From: Methylorubrum salsuginis
GTDB lineage: Bacteria > Pseudomonadota > Alphaproteobacteria > Rhizobiales > Beijerinckiaceae
Assembly (NCBI RefSeq): GCF_900114375.1
Contig: NZ_FOSV01000009.1
Location: forward strand, 110,814 to 174,813
Direction: 5' to 3'
DNA: 64,000 nucleotides
In this document: one piece after another, positions 18,145-27,245 of the stretch
Position numbering within the stretch: the stretch's first letter is position 1
Layout of the letters: each line of letters starts with the position of its first letter
Made by a program: the position numbers and the translations under genes
The notes under the pieces: model-generated
Told to the model about the DNA's origin: nothing
Databases searched by the model: none
Seen by the model: only the letters and a program-made list of their open reading frames with translations

Positions 18145-19284
18145 TCAGGCTTTGGGCTGGAAGTTCGGGTGAACCACCTGACCGTCGCGGGTGAGGTTGG
18201 TCGCCTTGACGAGCTCGTCGTCCCACTTGACCGCGAGCGACTTCGACTCCTTGTCGATCAGGGTTTCGACGAAGGCGTAGAGGTTGCGGGCGTAGAGGGC
18301 GGAGGCGGTGGCCGCGAGGCGGCCGGGCACGTTGGTGTGGCCGACGATCTTCACGCCGTTGCCGACGGTGACGATCTCGCCGGCCTTGGCACCCGCGACG
18401 TTGCCGCCGCGCTCGACCGCGAGGTCGACGAGCACCGAGCCGGGCTTCATCGAGGCGACCATCTCCTCGGAGACGAGCTTCGGCGCCGGCCGGCCGGGGA
18501 TCAGGGCCGTGGTGATGACGATGTCTTGCTTGGCGATGTGGCCCTTGACCAGCTCCGCCTGCTTCTTCTGGTACTCCGCCGACATCTCCTTGGCGTAGCC
18601 GCCGGAGGTCTCGGCCGACTTGAACTCCTCGTCCTCGACGGCGACGAACTTCGCGCCGAGCGATTCGACCTGTTCCTTGGTGGCCGGGCGCACGTCGGTT
18701 GCCGTCACGACGGCGCCGAGGCGCCGGGCGGTGGCGATGGCCTGGAGGCCGGCGACGCCGACGCCCATGATGAAGATGCGCGCGGCCGGGACGGTGCCGG
18801 CGGCGGTCATCATCATCGGCAGGGAGCGGCCGTACTCGGCGGCGCCGTCGATGACGGCGCGGTAGCCCGCGAGGTTGGCCTGAGAGGACAGGACGTCCAT
18901 GACCTGGGCGCGGGTGATGCGGGGCATCAACTCCATGGCGAAGGCGTTCACGCCTGCATCGGCCATGGCCTTCAGCGCGTCCTCATGGCCGTAGGGGTCC
19001 ATGATGGCGACGACGGTGGCGCCTTTGCCGATCTTGCCGAGCTCTTCGGCATTCGGGCGACGCACCTTGAGGACGAGATCGGCGCCGGACAGGGCCTCCT
19101 CGGCCGACCCGGCGATCTTGGCGCCGGCCGCCTCGTATTCCGAATCGGGCACGCCGGCATTCGCGCCGGCCCCCGATTGGACCACGACCTCGCCGCCCAG
19201 GCCGACGAATTTCTTAACCGTTTCAGGGACGGAGGCGACCCGCGGTTCCGCGGGATCCGCCTCCGTCAACACGGAGATGCGCAT
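18145..19284 (-). CDS. pntA: NAD(P) transhydrogenase alpha subunit, soluble NAD-binding part
   Basis: Protein of 379 aa. It resembles alanine dehydrogenase and PntA domain I: the N-terminal MRISVLTEADPAEPRVASVPETV, then PRITRAQVMDVLSSQAN, the Rossmann region IFIMGVGVAGLQAIATARRLGA and VTATDVRPATKEQVESLGA, and ALIPGRPAPKLVSEEMV. It binds NADH and feeds hydride to PntB. It is the first gene of the three-gene operon, with the membrane alpha piece 23 bases downstream. Confidence 0.96.
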   Translation of the reverse strand: MRISVLTEADPAEPRVASVPETVKKFVGLGGEVVVQSGAGANAGVPDSEYEAAGAKIAGSAEEALSGADLVLKVRRPNAEELGKIGKGATVVAIMDPYGHEDALKAMADAGVNAFAMELMPRITRAQVMDVLSSQANLAGYRAVIDGAAEYGRSLPMMMTAAGTVPAARIFIMGVGVAGLQAIATARRLGAVVTATDVRPATKEQVESLGAKFVAVEDEEFKSAETSGGYAKEMSAEYQKKQAELVKGHIAKQDIVITTALIPGRPAPKLVSEEMVASMKPGSVLVDLAVERGGNVAGAKAGEIVTVGNGVKIVGHTNVPGRLAATASALYARNLYAFVETLIDKESKSLAVKWDDELVKATNLTRDGQVVHPNFQPKA

Positions 19285-19403
19285 TCGGTTTGCTCCCGTT
19301 CTTACAGCCGCCCATTCGGCGTGCCGGTATCCGAGCTATGTGTATGGCTCAATTGTCACGCAAAGGCCGGCCCCCGTTCGGACCGACCCTTGTTCGCAGG
19401 CGC

Positions 19404-19697
19404 TCAGCTCAGAAAGAGGATGGCGGCGAGGACGACGAAAAGGCCGGCCTGTGCCTTCCAGCCGATGGCCGGAACGAAGGCGCCGAGCGCGGCGAGGCCC
19501 CAGGAGACGAGGACGCCGATGATCGCGGTGATCCAGGCCTCGTGCACGCCGCCGATGGCCAGCGCCAGCACCCAGCAGAGAACCGTGACGGTGCCGATCT
19601 CGACGAAGCGGATGAAGCCGCGATAGGTCTGCTCGTGGGTCTTCTCGTCCATCGCCGGGCTGTAATTCAGGCCCGAGAGGGTCTTCGTGTCCGCCAT
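19404..19697 (-). CDS. aa3-type cytochrome c oxidase subunit IV-like protein
   Basis: Protein of 97 aa. The N-terminal MADTKTLSGLNYSPAMDEKTHEQTYRGFIRF resembles the bacterial aa3 oxidase subunit IV family (helix preceded by D-x-x-x-H-x-x-T-Y). Two hydrophobic segments follow (GTVTVLCWVLALAIGG; WGLAALGAFVPAIG and onward). The ATG at 19697 is preferred to a longer frame that adds 24 unrelated residues. It lies upstream of pntA on the same strand. The small size and short family motif limit certainty. Confidence 0.75.
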   Translation of the reverse strand: MADTKTLSGLNYSPAMDEKTHEQTYRGFIRFVEIGTVTVLCWVLALAIGGVHEAWITAIIGVLVSWGLAALGAFVPAIGWKAQAGLFVVLAAILFLS

Positions 19698-19820
19698 TTT
19701 GCGCGCCCGTTCCCTGACTTCGTTTTGCTTGTCACGCGCGGATTTAGCGCAAGGCCAAGCGGGGAGCAATCAGCTTGACCGCCAGGTTGACAAACGGATG
19801 ACGGGTTTTCGCAAGCGGGA

Positions 19821-21191
19821 TCAGGCCGGCTGTGGCAGCCCCGCGGCCGCGAGTGCACTTTCCTGACGCCCGGCGAGCGCTTCGAGGGAGAAGCGCTCGA
19901 TCTCCGCCTCGAACAGGCGATGGTAATTCAGCTCCGAGCGCAGGTGCAGGAAGACCGCCCCGAGACCGACCGCGGCCCGGTCCATGAACACGAATTCCTG
20001 AGGCACGGTCACCGGCCCGCGTTCCTTCAGCGCCTGATGCACCGAGAAGGCCTCGCGCCGTCCGTAGGCGCCGGGTTCGATGCCGTCGGCGACGGTGCGG
20101 GTGCGGTCCTCCAGAAGCGGGCCGTAGATGAAGCGGGCCCAGATGTTGAGGATGTCCACGGTCTCGCGGTCGAGCTTCTTGAAGCCCCACACCTCGTAGG
20201 CATGGACGATCCGGTCCCGGTCGTTCTCCAGCAGGCCGCGATAGAGATCGACCACGCCGCCGACGAAGCGCGGATGGAAGATGCGCACGCAGCCGTAATC
20301 GAGCAGGTTGATGCCCTGCGGCTCCCCGCCCTCGGAGAAGACGGTGTAGTTGCCGAGATGCGGATCGCCGTGGATGACGGCGGCGCGGCTGAACGGGTGC
20401 CACCACGCCTTGAACATCGCCTGCGCCAGCCGGTTGCGGATCTCGATCGGCGATTGTGCGAAATTCAGGATCTTGTCGCCGTCGAGCCAGCCGAGGCTCA
20501 GAAGCCGCTTCGTCGAGAGATCGGTGCGGACCTGCGGCACGCGGACCGAATCGATGTCCTTCAGGACGGCGCCGTAGAGGGCGGCGTGCTTGGCCTCCCG
20601 CTCGTAATCGAGCTCCTCGCGCACCCGCGCTCCGATCTCCTTGGCGATCTCGGTGGTGTCGAGCCAGGAATTCATACGGCGGTGGAAGGCGAAGGCCACC
20701 TGGAGCTGCTTGAGGTCGGCCTCCACCGCCGACTGCATGTCCGGATATTGGAGCTTGCAGGCGAGCGGCGTGCCGTCGAGGGCGGCGGCGCGGTGGACCT
20801 GCCCCAGGGAGGCGGCGGCCGCGGGCTTCAGGTCGAAGCTCTGGAACCGGCTCTGCCAATCGGCGCCGAGCTCGGCCATCATCCGCCGCTTGACGAAGGC
20901 CGCCCCCATCGGCGGCGCGTCGGCCTGGAGTTTTTGCAGTTCCGCCGCGTATTCGGGCGGGAGCAGGTCCGGCACGGTGGCGAGCAGTTGCGCCACCTTC
21001 ATGATCGGGCCCTTGAGGCCGCCGAGCGCCTGCGCCAGCGCGGCGGCGTTGCTTGGCGCGGCGCCGTCCTTGCCGCCGAACAGGCGCGCGGCGGCCATCC
21101 GGGCGGCGACGCCGCCGACATTGGCGCCGACGCTGGCGTAGCGGCTCGCGCGGGCGGTGAAGCGGTTGGCTTCGCGGTCGGTCTCGGCCAT
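19821..21191 (-). CDS. ABC1/UbiB (AarF, COQ8) atypical kinase family protein
   Basis: Protein of 456 aa. It shows GPIMKVAQLLATVPD (position of the KxGQ motif, here KVAQ), AAAAASLGQVHRA (Ala-rich nucleotide loop), CKLQYPD (lysine), EELDYEREAKHA, VIHGDPHLGN (catalytic HGDxHxxN) and NLLDYGCVR (metal-binding DxG-type). COQ8/UbiB proteins act as ATPases needed for ubiquinone biosynthesis, though some paralogues have other lipid roles. The ATG at 21191 starts the conserved MAETDREANRFTARASRYA. Which paralogue this is cannot be decided from sequence alone. Confidence 0.88.
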   Translation of the reverse strand: MAETDREANRFTARASRYASVGANVGGVAARMAAARLFGGKDGAAPSNAAALAQALGGLKGPIMKVAQLLATVPDLLPPEYAAELQKLQADAPPMGAAFVKRRMMAELGADWQSRFQSFDLKPAAAASLGQVHRAAALDGTPLACKLQYPDMQSAVEADLKQLQVAFAFHRRMNSWLDTTEIAKEIGARVREELDYEREAKHAALYGAVLKDIDSVRVPQVRTDLSTKRLLSLGWLDGDKILNFAQSPIEIRNRLAQAMFKAWWHPFSRAAVIHGDPHLGNYTVFSEGGEPQGINLLDYGCVRIFHPRFVGGVVDLYRGLLENDRDRIVHAYEVWGFKKLDRETVDILNIWARFIYGPLLEDRTRTVADGIEPGAYGRREAFSVHQALKERGPVTVPQEFVFMDRAAVGLGAVFLHLRSELNYHRLFEAEIERFSLEALAGRQESALAAAGLPQPA

Positions 21192-21282
21192 GGCGCTGCG
21201 GATCGGTCCTGAGGGGGATTTGATCCGAGATAGGCGCGAGGCCGCTCCGCGGCGAGGGCGCTGGGACGGCGCGCCGCGGTGG

Positions 21283-21669
21283 TTACGCGGCGGGCCAGTT
21301 GTCGCGAATCCAGCGGGTGAGGTTGAACTCGTCGATCTTGCCCGCGGCGAGATCAAAGACGACGACCGTAGCTTCTGCGGGATTGGGCCGGAACGCGACG
21401 CCGTTCAAGCGCAGGAACATCACCATCGCGACGAAGGCGATCCGCTTGTTGCCGTCTACGAAGGCGTGGTTGCGGGCGAGGTCGAACGCGTAGGCCACCG
21501 CGAGCGAGGCGAGGTCCGCTTCGTCGTAGCGCCAGCGGTTGATTGGCCGGGCGAGCGCGGACTCGAATGCGTTTTCGTCACGCATCCCAGCGGGTCCGCC
21601 GAAACGCGCGAGTTGCTTGTCATGGGCAGCGATGACTTCCCCGGAGGTCAGCCAGCGGGGCTCGCTCAT
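21283..21669 (-). CDS. Doc-type (Fic family) toxin
   Basis: Protein of 128 aa, matching death-on-curing toxins. The Fic/Doc motif is HAFVDGNKR (His68 to Arg76). Doc kinases inactivate elongation factor Tu by phosphorylation; other Fic proteins transfer AMP. Its ATG overlaps the antitoxin TGA (ATGA), so it is translated by coupling after the antitoxin, the normal toxin-antitoxin order. The motif appears intact, so the toxin is probably functional. Confidence 0.92.
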   Translation of the reverse strand: MSEPRWLTSGEVIAAHDKQLARFGGPAGMRDENAFESALARPINRWRYDEADLASLAVAYAFDLARNHAFVDGNKRIAFVAMVMFLRLNGVAFRPNPAEATVVVFDLAAGKIDEFNLTRWIRDNWPAA

Positions 21670-21890
21670 TTGGCCAGCGACCTGAACGTGTCGCGATACT
21701 CGTCCATGATCTCATCGACCACGGCCATCGCCTGGTCGAAGTTGGGATCGTATGGCGTCAGCCGCACGGCGCCGTCGGCCATCTGAGTGACATGCAGCCA
21801 CTGGCCCTGCTGCAAGTTCAGCTGGGTGAGTAGCTCCTTCGGCAAGATCAGGCCTGTCGAGTTGCCGATCTTCTTGACTTCGAGCTTCAT
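21666..21890 (-). CDS. AbrB/MazE-type antitoxin
   Basis: Protein of 74 aa. The N-terminal MKLEVKKIGNSTGLILPKEL is a swapped-hairpin AbrB/SpoVT DNA-binding domain. The acidic C-terminal part (DEIMDEYRDTFRSLAK) is the likely toxin-binding tail. It pairs with the downstream Doc-type toxin with a 4-base overlap. A long inverted repeat ends two bases before its ATG, and the only upstream GGAG lies inside that stem. This suggests autoregulation at the DNA level, the RNA level, or both. Confidence 0.9.
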   Translation of the reverse strand: MKLEVKKIGNSTGLILPKELLTQLNLQQGQWLHVTQMADGAVRLTPYDPNFDQAMAVVDEIMDEYRDTFRSLAK

Positions 21891-21892
21891 CG

Positions 21893-21933
21893 CGATCGGC
21901 TCCGTTATACAAAATGTATAACGGAGCCGATCG
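21893..21933. promoter_or_regulatory. 19-base perfect inverted repeat, likely toxin-antitoxin operator
   Basis: Left arm CGATCGGCTCCGTTATACA (21893-21911) and right arm TGTATAACGGAGCCGATCG (21915-21933) are perfect complements around AAA. It occupies almost the whole gap between the pepF stop and the antitoxin ATG. The TATAAC within it could be a -10 element. Antitoxins of this class commonly bind such palindromes. A transcript-end stem for pepF is an alternative. Confidence 0.7.
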
Positions 21934-21940
21934 AAAATCG

Positions 21941-23815
21941 CTACCCTTCCATCGCCTCCAACTCGGCGATCATGCCCTCGATCATCCCCAGCCCGATCTG
22001 CCAGAAGCCCGGATCGCTGGCATCCAGTCCGAACGGCTTCAACAGTTCGCCGTAGGGCTTCGAGCCGCCCGCCGAGAGCAGCGCGAAGTAGCGCTCGACG
22101 AAGCCGGGCTCGGCCCGGGCGTAGACGCCGTAGAGCGAGTTCACGAGGCAGTCGCCGAAGGCGTAGGCGTAGACGTAGAACGGCGAGTGGATGAAGTGCG
22201 GGATGTAGGCCCAGAACGGCTCGTAGCCCTTGTCGAGGGTGATCGCCGGGCCGAGGCTCTCGGCCTGCACCGACATCCACAGGGCGTTGATCTCGTCGAC
22301 GGTCAGTTCGCCCTTGGCGCGGGCCAAGTGCACCTTCCGCTCGAACGAGTAGAACGCGATCTGGCGCACCACCGTGTTGATCATGTCCTCGACCTTGGCC
22401 GCCAGCATCGCCCGGCGCTGGGTCGGGTCGGTGGTCTCGGCGAGCAGCTTGCGGAAGGTCAGCATCTCGCCGAACACGCTCGCGGTCTCGGCCAGCGTCA
22501 GCGGGGTCGGGGCCATCAGGGCGCCGTTGGGGGCGGCGAGCACCTGATGCACGCCGTGGCCGAGTTCGTGCGCCAGCGTCATCACGTCCCGCGGCTTGCC
22601 CTGGTAGTTGACCAGCACGTAGGGGTGGGCCGAGGGCACCGTCGGGTGGGCGAAGGCGCCGGGCGCCTTGCCGGGGCGGGTCGGCGCGTCGATCCAGCCG
22701 CCGTCGAAGAAGCGTCGGGCGATCCCCGCCATGTCCGGCGAGAAGGCGTTGTAGGCGTCGAGCACCGTGTCGCGGGCCTCCGCCCAGGGGATCGTGCGCT
22801 GCTCGACCTTCGGCAGCGGGGCGTTGCGGTCCCAGTAGGGCAAAGCCTCGACGCCGAACCACTTGGCCTTCAGCCGGTAGTAGCGGTGCGACAGCCGCGG
22901 ATAGGCGGCGCGCACCGCCTCGACCATGGCGGCGACCACCTCCGGCTCGACGCGGTTCGAGAGGTGGCGGGCGTCCGCCACGTCCTTGAAGCCGCGCCAG
23001 CGGTCGGAGATCTCCTTGTCCTTGGCCAGCGTGTTGGTGATGAGCGCGAAGACGCGCAGGTTCGCCCGCAGCGTGTCGCCGAGCGCCAAAGCCGCCTCCT
23101 GGCGCACCGCGCCGTCGCGGTCCTGGAGCTTGTTGAGGGTCGGCTCAAGGGTCAGCTGCTCGCCCTGCACCGAGAAGCGGAGGGAAGCGATGGTCTCGTT
23201 GAACAGCCGGTCCCAGGCGGCGTTCGAGGTGACTGACTTCTCGAGGAACAGTTTTTCGGTGCGGTCGTCGAGCTGGTAGGGCTTTTCGGCCCGCAGATCC
23301 TCGATCCAGGGGCGGTATTGCGCGAGGGGACCCGCGGCCATGGCCCGGTCCATGACCGAATCCTCGACGCGGTTCAGCTCCAGCCCGAAGAACAGGAGGT
23401 CGCCGGAGGCCGCGGTCAGCCGCTCGCGGGTGTCGCCGTAGAACTTGGCGCGGGTCTCGTCGGTGGTGTCGCCGGAATAGACGAGGCCGGCGAACGACAT
23501 CAGCCGGCCCATCAGATCCTCGATCGCCTCGAAGGCCGCCACCGCCCGGCCGAGTTCGACCGACGCATCGGGGCCCGCGGCGATCTCGGCGACCCGGCCG
23601 GCATAGCGCTCGGTGAAGGCGCGGGCCTCGGTCTCGGCCCGTTCGAGGTCGTCGCGGAAGGCCGGGGCATCGATGCCGGAATAGAGGTCGGAGAGGTCCC
23701 ATTCGGGCAGCGGGCCGAGATCCGCCGCCTGGGCCGCGCTGCGCAGGGCCGCGAGACCGTCCGGAATCCGCACCGGTTCCGGGGACAGGGCAGCGGTGAC
23801 GGCTCGGCTCGACAT
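21941..23815 (-). CDS. pepF: M3-family oligoendopeptidase F
   Basis: Protein of 624 aa, usual for the family. The zinc site TLAHELGHGVHQVL (HELGH at about residues 416-420) is intact, with the downstream Glu-containing helix FGEMLTFRKLL. The C-terminal half reads EINALWMSVQAESLGPAI and YVYAYAFGDCLVN. PepF cleaves 7-17 residue peptides in the cytoplasm. I chose the ATG at 23815 because GAGGAAG lies eight bases upstream; the open frame extends 168 codons further without conservation. The gene may be followed by read-through into the toxin-antitoxin pair. Confidence 0.94.
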   Translation of the reverse strand: MSSRAVTAALSPEPVRIPDGLAALRSAAQAADLGPLPEWDLSDLYSGIDAPAFRDDLERAETEARAFTERYAGRVAEIAAGPDASVELGRAVAAFEAIEDLMGRLMSFAGLVYSGDTTDETRAKFYGDTRERLTAASGDLLFFGLELNRVEDSVMDRAMAAGPLAQYRPWIEDLRAEKPYQLDDRTEKLFLEKSVTSNAAWDRLFNETIASLRFSVQGEQLTLEPTLNKLQDRDGAVRQEAALALGDTLRANLRVFALITNTLAKDKEISDRWRGFKDVADARHLSNRVEPEVVAAMVEAVRAAYPRLSHRYYRLKAKWFGVEALPYWDRNAPLPKVEQRTIPWAEARDTVLDAYNAFSPDMAGIARRFFDGGWIDAPTRPGKAPGAFAHPTVPSAHPYVLVNYQGKPRDVMTLAHELGHGVHQVLAAPNGALMAPTPLTLAETASVFGEMLTFRKLLAETTDPTQRRAMLAAKVEDMINTVVRQIAFYSFERKVHLARAKGELTVDEINALWMSVQAESLGPAITLDKGYEPFWAYIPHFIHSPFYVYAYAFGDCLVNSLYGVYARAEPGFVERYFALLSAGGSKPYGELLKPFGLDASDPGFWQIGLGMIEGMIAELEAMEG

Positions 23816-24055
23816 CGATGTGGCTTCCTCGCGAAGAGACGGGTCAAGGCCGGCGAGCCCGCCCGTGTTCCGGATGCCTGATATCGAGCGAGTTGCGTCG
23901 CCGATCAACTCGCCTTCACCGTCATCCGGGCAAGCGGGCTCCGGCCGCCGCCGGGGCCCGGACCCGCCCGGGACGCGTCGGCGGCTGGACGGCGCGGGAG
24001 GGTGGGCCCCCGCTTGCGCCTCGCCCGTCCCACTGCGACAAGCGCCGGACCGAAG

Positions 24056-24661
24056 ATGCAGGCAGGCTACATGACCGCGGACGACGTCTTGGAAGAATTC
24101 CGCTCGGCTGGGGCGCTGCTCCAGGGGCATTTCATCCTGAGCTCGGGCCTGCGCTCGCCGACCTTCCTGCAGAAGATGACGATCTTCTCCGATCCGGTGC
24201 GGACCGAGCGGCTGTGCCGGGCGCTCGCCGAGGCGATCACGGCCCGGTTCGGGCGGATCGACATCGTGGTCTCGCCGGCCATCGGCGGCATCGTGCCGGG
24301 TTACGAGACCGCGCGGCATCTCGGCGCGAAGGCGATCTTCGTCGAGCGCGATCCCGGCGGGCCGTTCACCCTGCGGCGCGGCTTTTCCATCCCGGCGGGC
24401 ACCCGCGCGGTGATCGTCGAGGACATCGTGACGACCGGCCTCTCGGCGCGGGAATGCCTCGCCTCGCTCGAGGGCGAGGCCGGCGAGGTGGTCGGCGCCG
24501 CCTGCCTGATCGACCGCTCCGGCGGGCGTGGCGAGATCGGGTTGCCGCTGGTCTCGCTCGCCGCCCTCGACATCCCGACCTACCCGGCCGACGCCCTGCC
24601 GCCGGAGCTGGCGGCGATCCCGGCAACCAAACCGGGCAGTCGTGCGACGGTGAAACCCTGA
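24056..24661 (+). CDS. pyrE: Orotate phosphoribosyltransferase
   Basis: Protein of 201 aa. It makes orotidine 5'-monophosphate from orotate and PRPP in pyrimidine synthesis. The family pattern is clear: [53 protein letters not shown] and the PRPP loop [14 protein letters not shown]. An alternative ATG at 24071 ([10 protein letters not shown]) is equally plausible; neither has a strong ribosome binding site. In many alphaproteobacteria pyrE lies near the ppGpp synthetase and a NYN protein, as it does here. Confidence 0.95.
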   Translation: MQAGYMTADDVLEEFRSAGALLQGHFILSSGLRSPTFLQKMTIFSDPVRTERLCRALAEAITARFGRIDIVVSPAIGGIVPGYETARHLGAKAIFVERDPGGPFTLRRGFSIPAGTRAVIVEDIVTTGLSARECLASLEGEAGEVVGAACLIDRSGGRGEIGLPLVSLAALDIPTYPADALPPELAAIPATKPGSRATVKP

Positions 24662-25041
24662 TCGGCCGGGCGCGTCCGGGGCAATCCGAAGTCGGGCCGA
24701 TCGTTTCGGGAATCATTGACGGTCCGCTACATTACAAAACCGCAACCGTGGGTCGGAGGTTATGCAACCCGGCTTACGGAAATATCTTGCACGCAAAATC
24801 GTTAACTTTTGTTTTTCTTGACACTTTGCGTGAGCTCGGCCAGACGAATTGCGTCAGCCTCTTCGGGGATCGTTCGATCCCGAGGTCGGTTGGTTCAAGG
24901 CCAGTGCATCATCGCCGCCGCACGCGGTCTCGGGACTGCGGACGACGGCGCGACGGCGCGGGCGTCTTTCGTACCTTACGATTTTATCGCGGACATTCTT
25001 TACCGCAATAGCGGTCGGCATTCTTCTTCCGCCTCGAACGC
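24662..25041. other. AT-rich 380-base intergenic island
   Basis: This gap is markedly less GC-rich than its surroundings, especially 24720-24825, with T-rich runs (CGTTAACTTTTGTTTTTC). A TTGACA at 24818-24823 could be a -35 element, but the -10 region 17 bases on (CAGACG) is poor. A short stem GGGATCG/CGATCCC lies at 24866-24881 and ACCGC/GCGGT at 25002-25015. It could hold the promoter of the NYN gene, a MucR/H-NS-like target, or a small RNA. I found no tRNA or protein frame I would support. Confidence 0.5.
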
Positions 25042-25713
25042 ATGGACAGTCCAATGAGCGAACGACAACGTACGGCGATTTTTATCGACGGCGCCAATCT
25101 GTACGCCACCACGAAAGCGCTAGGCTTCGATATCGATTACAAGCGTCTTTTGAAGGACTTCCAGAGCCGCGACAACCTGATCCGGGCGTTCTACTACACC
25201 GCGATGATCGAGGATCAGGAATACTCCTCGATCCGGCCGCTGATCGACTGGCTCGACTATAACGGATACCGGGTCGTCACCAAGCCGGTCAAGGAGTTCA
25301 CCGATTCCTCGGGCCGCCGCAAGATCAAGGGCAACATGGACATCGAGCTGGCGATCGACGCCCTCGAACTCTCGGCCCATCTGGACCACATGGTGCTGTT
25401 CTCCGGCGACGGCGACTTCCGTTCGCTGGTCGAGGCGGTGCAGCGCAAGGGCGTGCGCGTCTCGGTCGTCTCCACGATCCAGACCCAGCCGCCGATGATC
25501 GCCGACGACCTGCGCCGTCAGGCCGACGAGTTCGTCGAACTCGCCCATCTGGCCAACCGCATCGGCCGCGACCCGAGCGAGCGCCCGGTCCGGGCCCCCG
25601 GCGACGGCCCCCGCCGCGACTTCGCCGACCGCGCCCCCCGCGCCAATCCGGGCCTCGAAAGCCGCTACGGCATCCGCCCGCCGGCCCCGCCGTCGGACGA
25701 TTCCGAAGTCTGA
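25042..25713 (+). CDS. NYN-domain (LabA/DUF88) protein
   Basis: Protein of 223 aa. The PIN-like NYN fold shows AIFIDGANLY (first acidic residue), GNMDIELAIDAL and VLFSGDGDFRSLVEAVQRKGVRVSVVS (acidic cluster), which in this family bind metal for RNA cleavage. The C-terminal 60 residues are Pro/Arg/Asp-rich and probably disordered. A second ATG at 25054 (MSERQRTAIF) may be the real start; neither has a clear ribosome site. In alphaproteobacteria it often lies near rpoZ, the ppGpp synthetase and smpB. Role unproven, possibly RNA turnover. Confidence 0.87.
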   Translation: MDSPMSERQRTAIFIDGANLYATTKALGFDIDYKRLLKDFQSRDNLIRAFYYTAMIEDQEYSSIRPLIDWLDYNGYRVVTKPVKEFTDSSGRRKIKGNMDIELAIDALELSAHLDHMVLFSGDGDFRSLVEAVQRKGVRVSVVSTIQTQPPMIADDLRRQADEFVELAHLANRIGRDPSERPVRAPGDGPRRDFADRAPRANPGLESRYGIRPPAPPSDDSEV

Positions 25714-25760
25714 TCCGGTTCGAAAGGGCGGCCGGAGACCGGAGGGTCCCGCCGCCCCGA

Positions 25761-27245
25761 TCAGTTCCGCAGTCGCAGCGGCTGCGTCGCCGCGCGATCG
25801 AAGAGGGCGGCCGGGACGGCGCTCGGCGCAAGCCCCTTCGTGAAGCGGACCGCGGCCGCGCCCTCCGAGGTCCAGAGCATGCCGGGCGGCGTCGCCTCGG
25901 GCAGCGGGCGCACCTGGGCGATCCGCACCGGCGCCGTCGCCGCGGCGGCGGGCTGAGCCGCGCCGACGAACAGGCTGCGCACCTGCTCGCGGGGGTCGGC
26001 ATCGGCCGGGACGAGCGGGGCCGGCGCCTCGGCAACCTCCGACACGGCGGCTTCGTCGGCCTGCGCGGCCGCGATCCCGGCGAGCCCCGAACCGTAGTCG
26101 AGCGAGGCGAGCTGGATCGGGCGGCGCGGCGGCAGCGGAACCGCGTGCGGGCCCGCGACCGCGAGGTCGGCGGGGCGGCGCGGGGGCAGCGGCGCGGCCA
26201 CCGCGCCGGCGGGCACGGCCATGCCGGTCAGCAATTCCTTGGCCGAGGGCGTGCCCGGCTTGAGCGCGGCGTCGCGGAGCGCCTCCGAGGCGTTCGGGGC
26301 GGCGTAGGCGAGGGCCTGCGTCGCGGCTTGGGGCGCCGTGACGCCGGCCGACGGGTCGGCGCTCGCCACCACGACGCTGGCCTTGCCCCGGCCCTTGGTG
26401 GGTGCGGGAGCGCCGGCGACCGCCGTCGGAGCCGGGCCGGCAGCACCGCCGAACAGGGCGGCGAAGAAACCCTTCACGCCGGGACCGTCATCGGTCTCGT
26501 CGGCGCTCGCGACCGTGGTCTGGCCCATCACGGTGCCGCCGCGGGACAGGATCTCGGCGCGGGCCTCCTCGTAGCGGGCCAGCGGCTTGCCGTCGGCGGG
26601 GAGATGCACGGTCTTGCCGTCGGGGAACAGACGGGCGAGCTGGTCGCCCGTCATCCGGGGCCACGAGCGCACCGAGCCGACATCGAGATGGACGAAGGGC
26701 GAGCCCGAGCGCGGATACCAGCCGACGCCGCCGCGCTGGAGCCGCATGCCCGCGGCCCGGATCTGGTCGATGCTGGCATCGGTCAGGAAGAAATCGATGG
26801 CCTTGCCGGCCATGTGCTGGCTGGTCTCGGCGACGCCCGACGAGCGGCGGCGCAGCATGCCGTTGGTCTTGGGGCTGCGATAGCCGCAGACGATGCGCAG
26901 CGGGCCGGTCGAGCCGATGGAGCGCTGCGCCTCCCAGATCACGTCGAACAGCCGCGGATCCATCTTGGTGGCTTCGTTCTCGCGCCAATCGCGCAGGAGC
27001 CAGTTGAGCTGGTCGAGGGCCGCCCGGTCGTAGCGCCCGTCGCGCTTGAACACGACGGTGAGGCTCTCGCCGGTATGCTCGTGCACCATCGAGATCTGGC
27101 GGGTGTCGCCGTTGGCGACCGCATCCTGGGTGTCGGCGGTGCCGGCGACGAGCGCGGCGGCGACCGACACCGCGAAGACGGCGAGGCGCCGCCGGGGCAT
27201 CATCGAGAGGGCAGGCACGCGGTTCCGCAGCAGACTCTGCAGCAT
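25761..27245 (-). CDS. DUF882/M15-type peptidoglycan endopeptidase (MepK/YcbK-like)
   Basis: Protein of 494 aa. A basic signal or anchor (residues 1-40) is followed by a DUF882 domain: DTRQISMVHEHTGESLTVVF, LRIVCGYRSPKTN, ETSQHMAGKAIDFFL and GWYPRSGSPFVHLDVG, which holds the His and Asp zinc ligands of M15 peptidases. E. coli MepK (YcbK) cuts 3-3 cross-links. The remaining about 260 residues are Ala/Pro-rich with repeated PLPPRRP motifs, probably disordered. The ATG at 27245 has GGAGG eight bases upstream. It sits 180 bases downstream of an L,D-transpeptidase, the enzyme class that makes those cross-links. Confidence 0.88.
   Translation of the reverse strand: MLQSLLRNRVPALSMMPRRRLAVFAVSVAAALVAGTADTQDAVANGDTRQISMVHEHTGESLTVVFKRDGRYDRAALDQLNWLLRDWRENEATKMDPRLFDVIWEAQRSIGSTGPLRIVCGYRSPKTNGMLRRRSSGVAETSQHMAGKAIDFFLTDASIDQIRAAGMRLQRGGVGWYPRSGSPFVHLDVGSVRSWPRMTGDQLARLFPDGKTVHLPADGKPLARYEEARAEILSRGGTVMGQTTVASADETDDGPGVKGFFAALFGGAAGPAPTAVAGAPAPTKGRGKASVVVASADPSAGVTAPQAATQALAYAAPNASEALRDAALKPGTPSAKELLTGMAVPAGAVAAPLPPRRPADLAVAGPHAVPLPPRRPIQLASLDYGSGLAGIAAAQADEAAVSEVAEAPAPLVPADADPREQVRSLFVGAAQPAAAATAPVRIAQVRPLPEATPPGMLWTSEGAAAVRFTKGLAPSAVPAALFDRAATQPLRLRN

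Noticed and set aside
24801..24811. CtrA half site TTAAC upstream of the NYN gene
   Set aside because: No second TTAA follows after seven bases, so it is not a full box.
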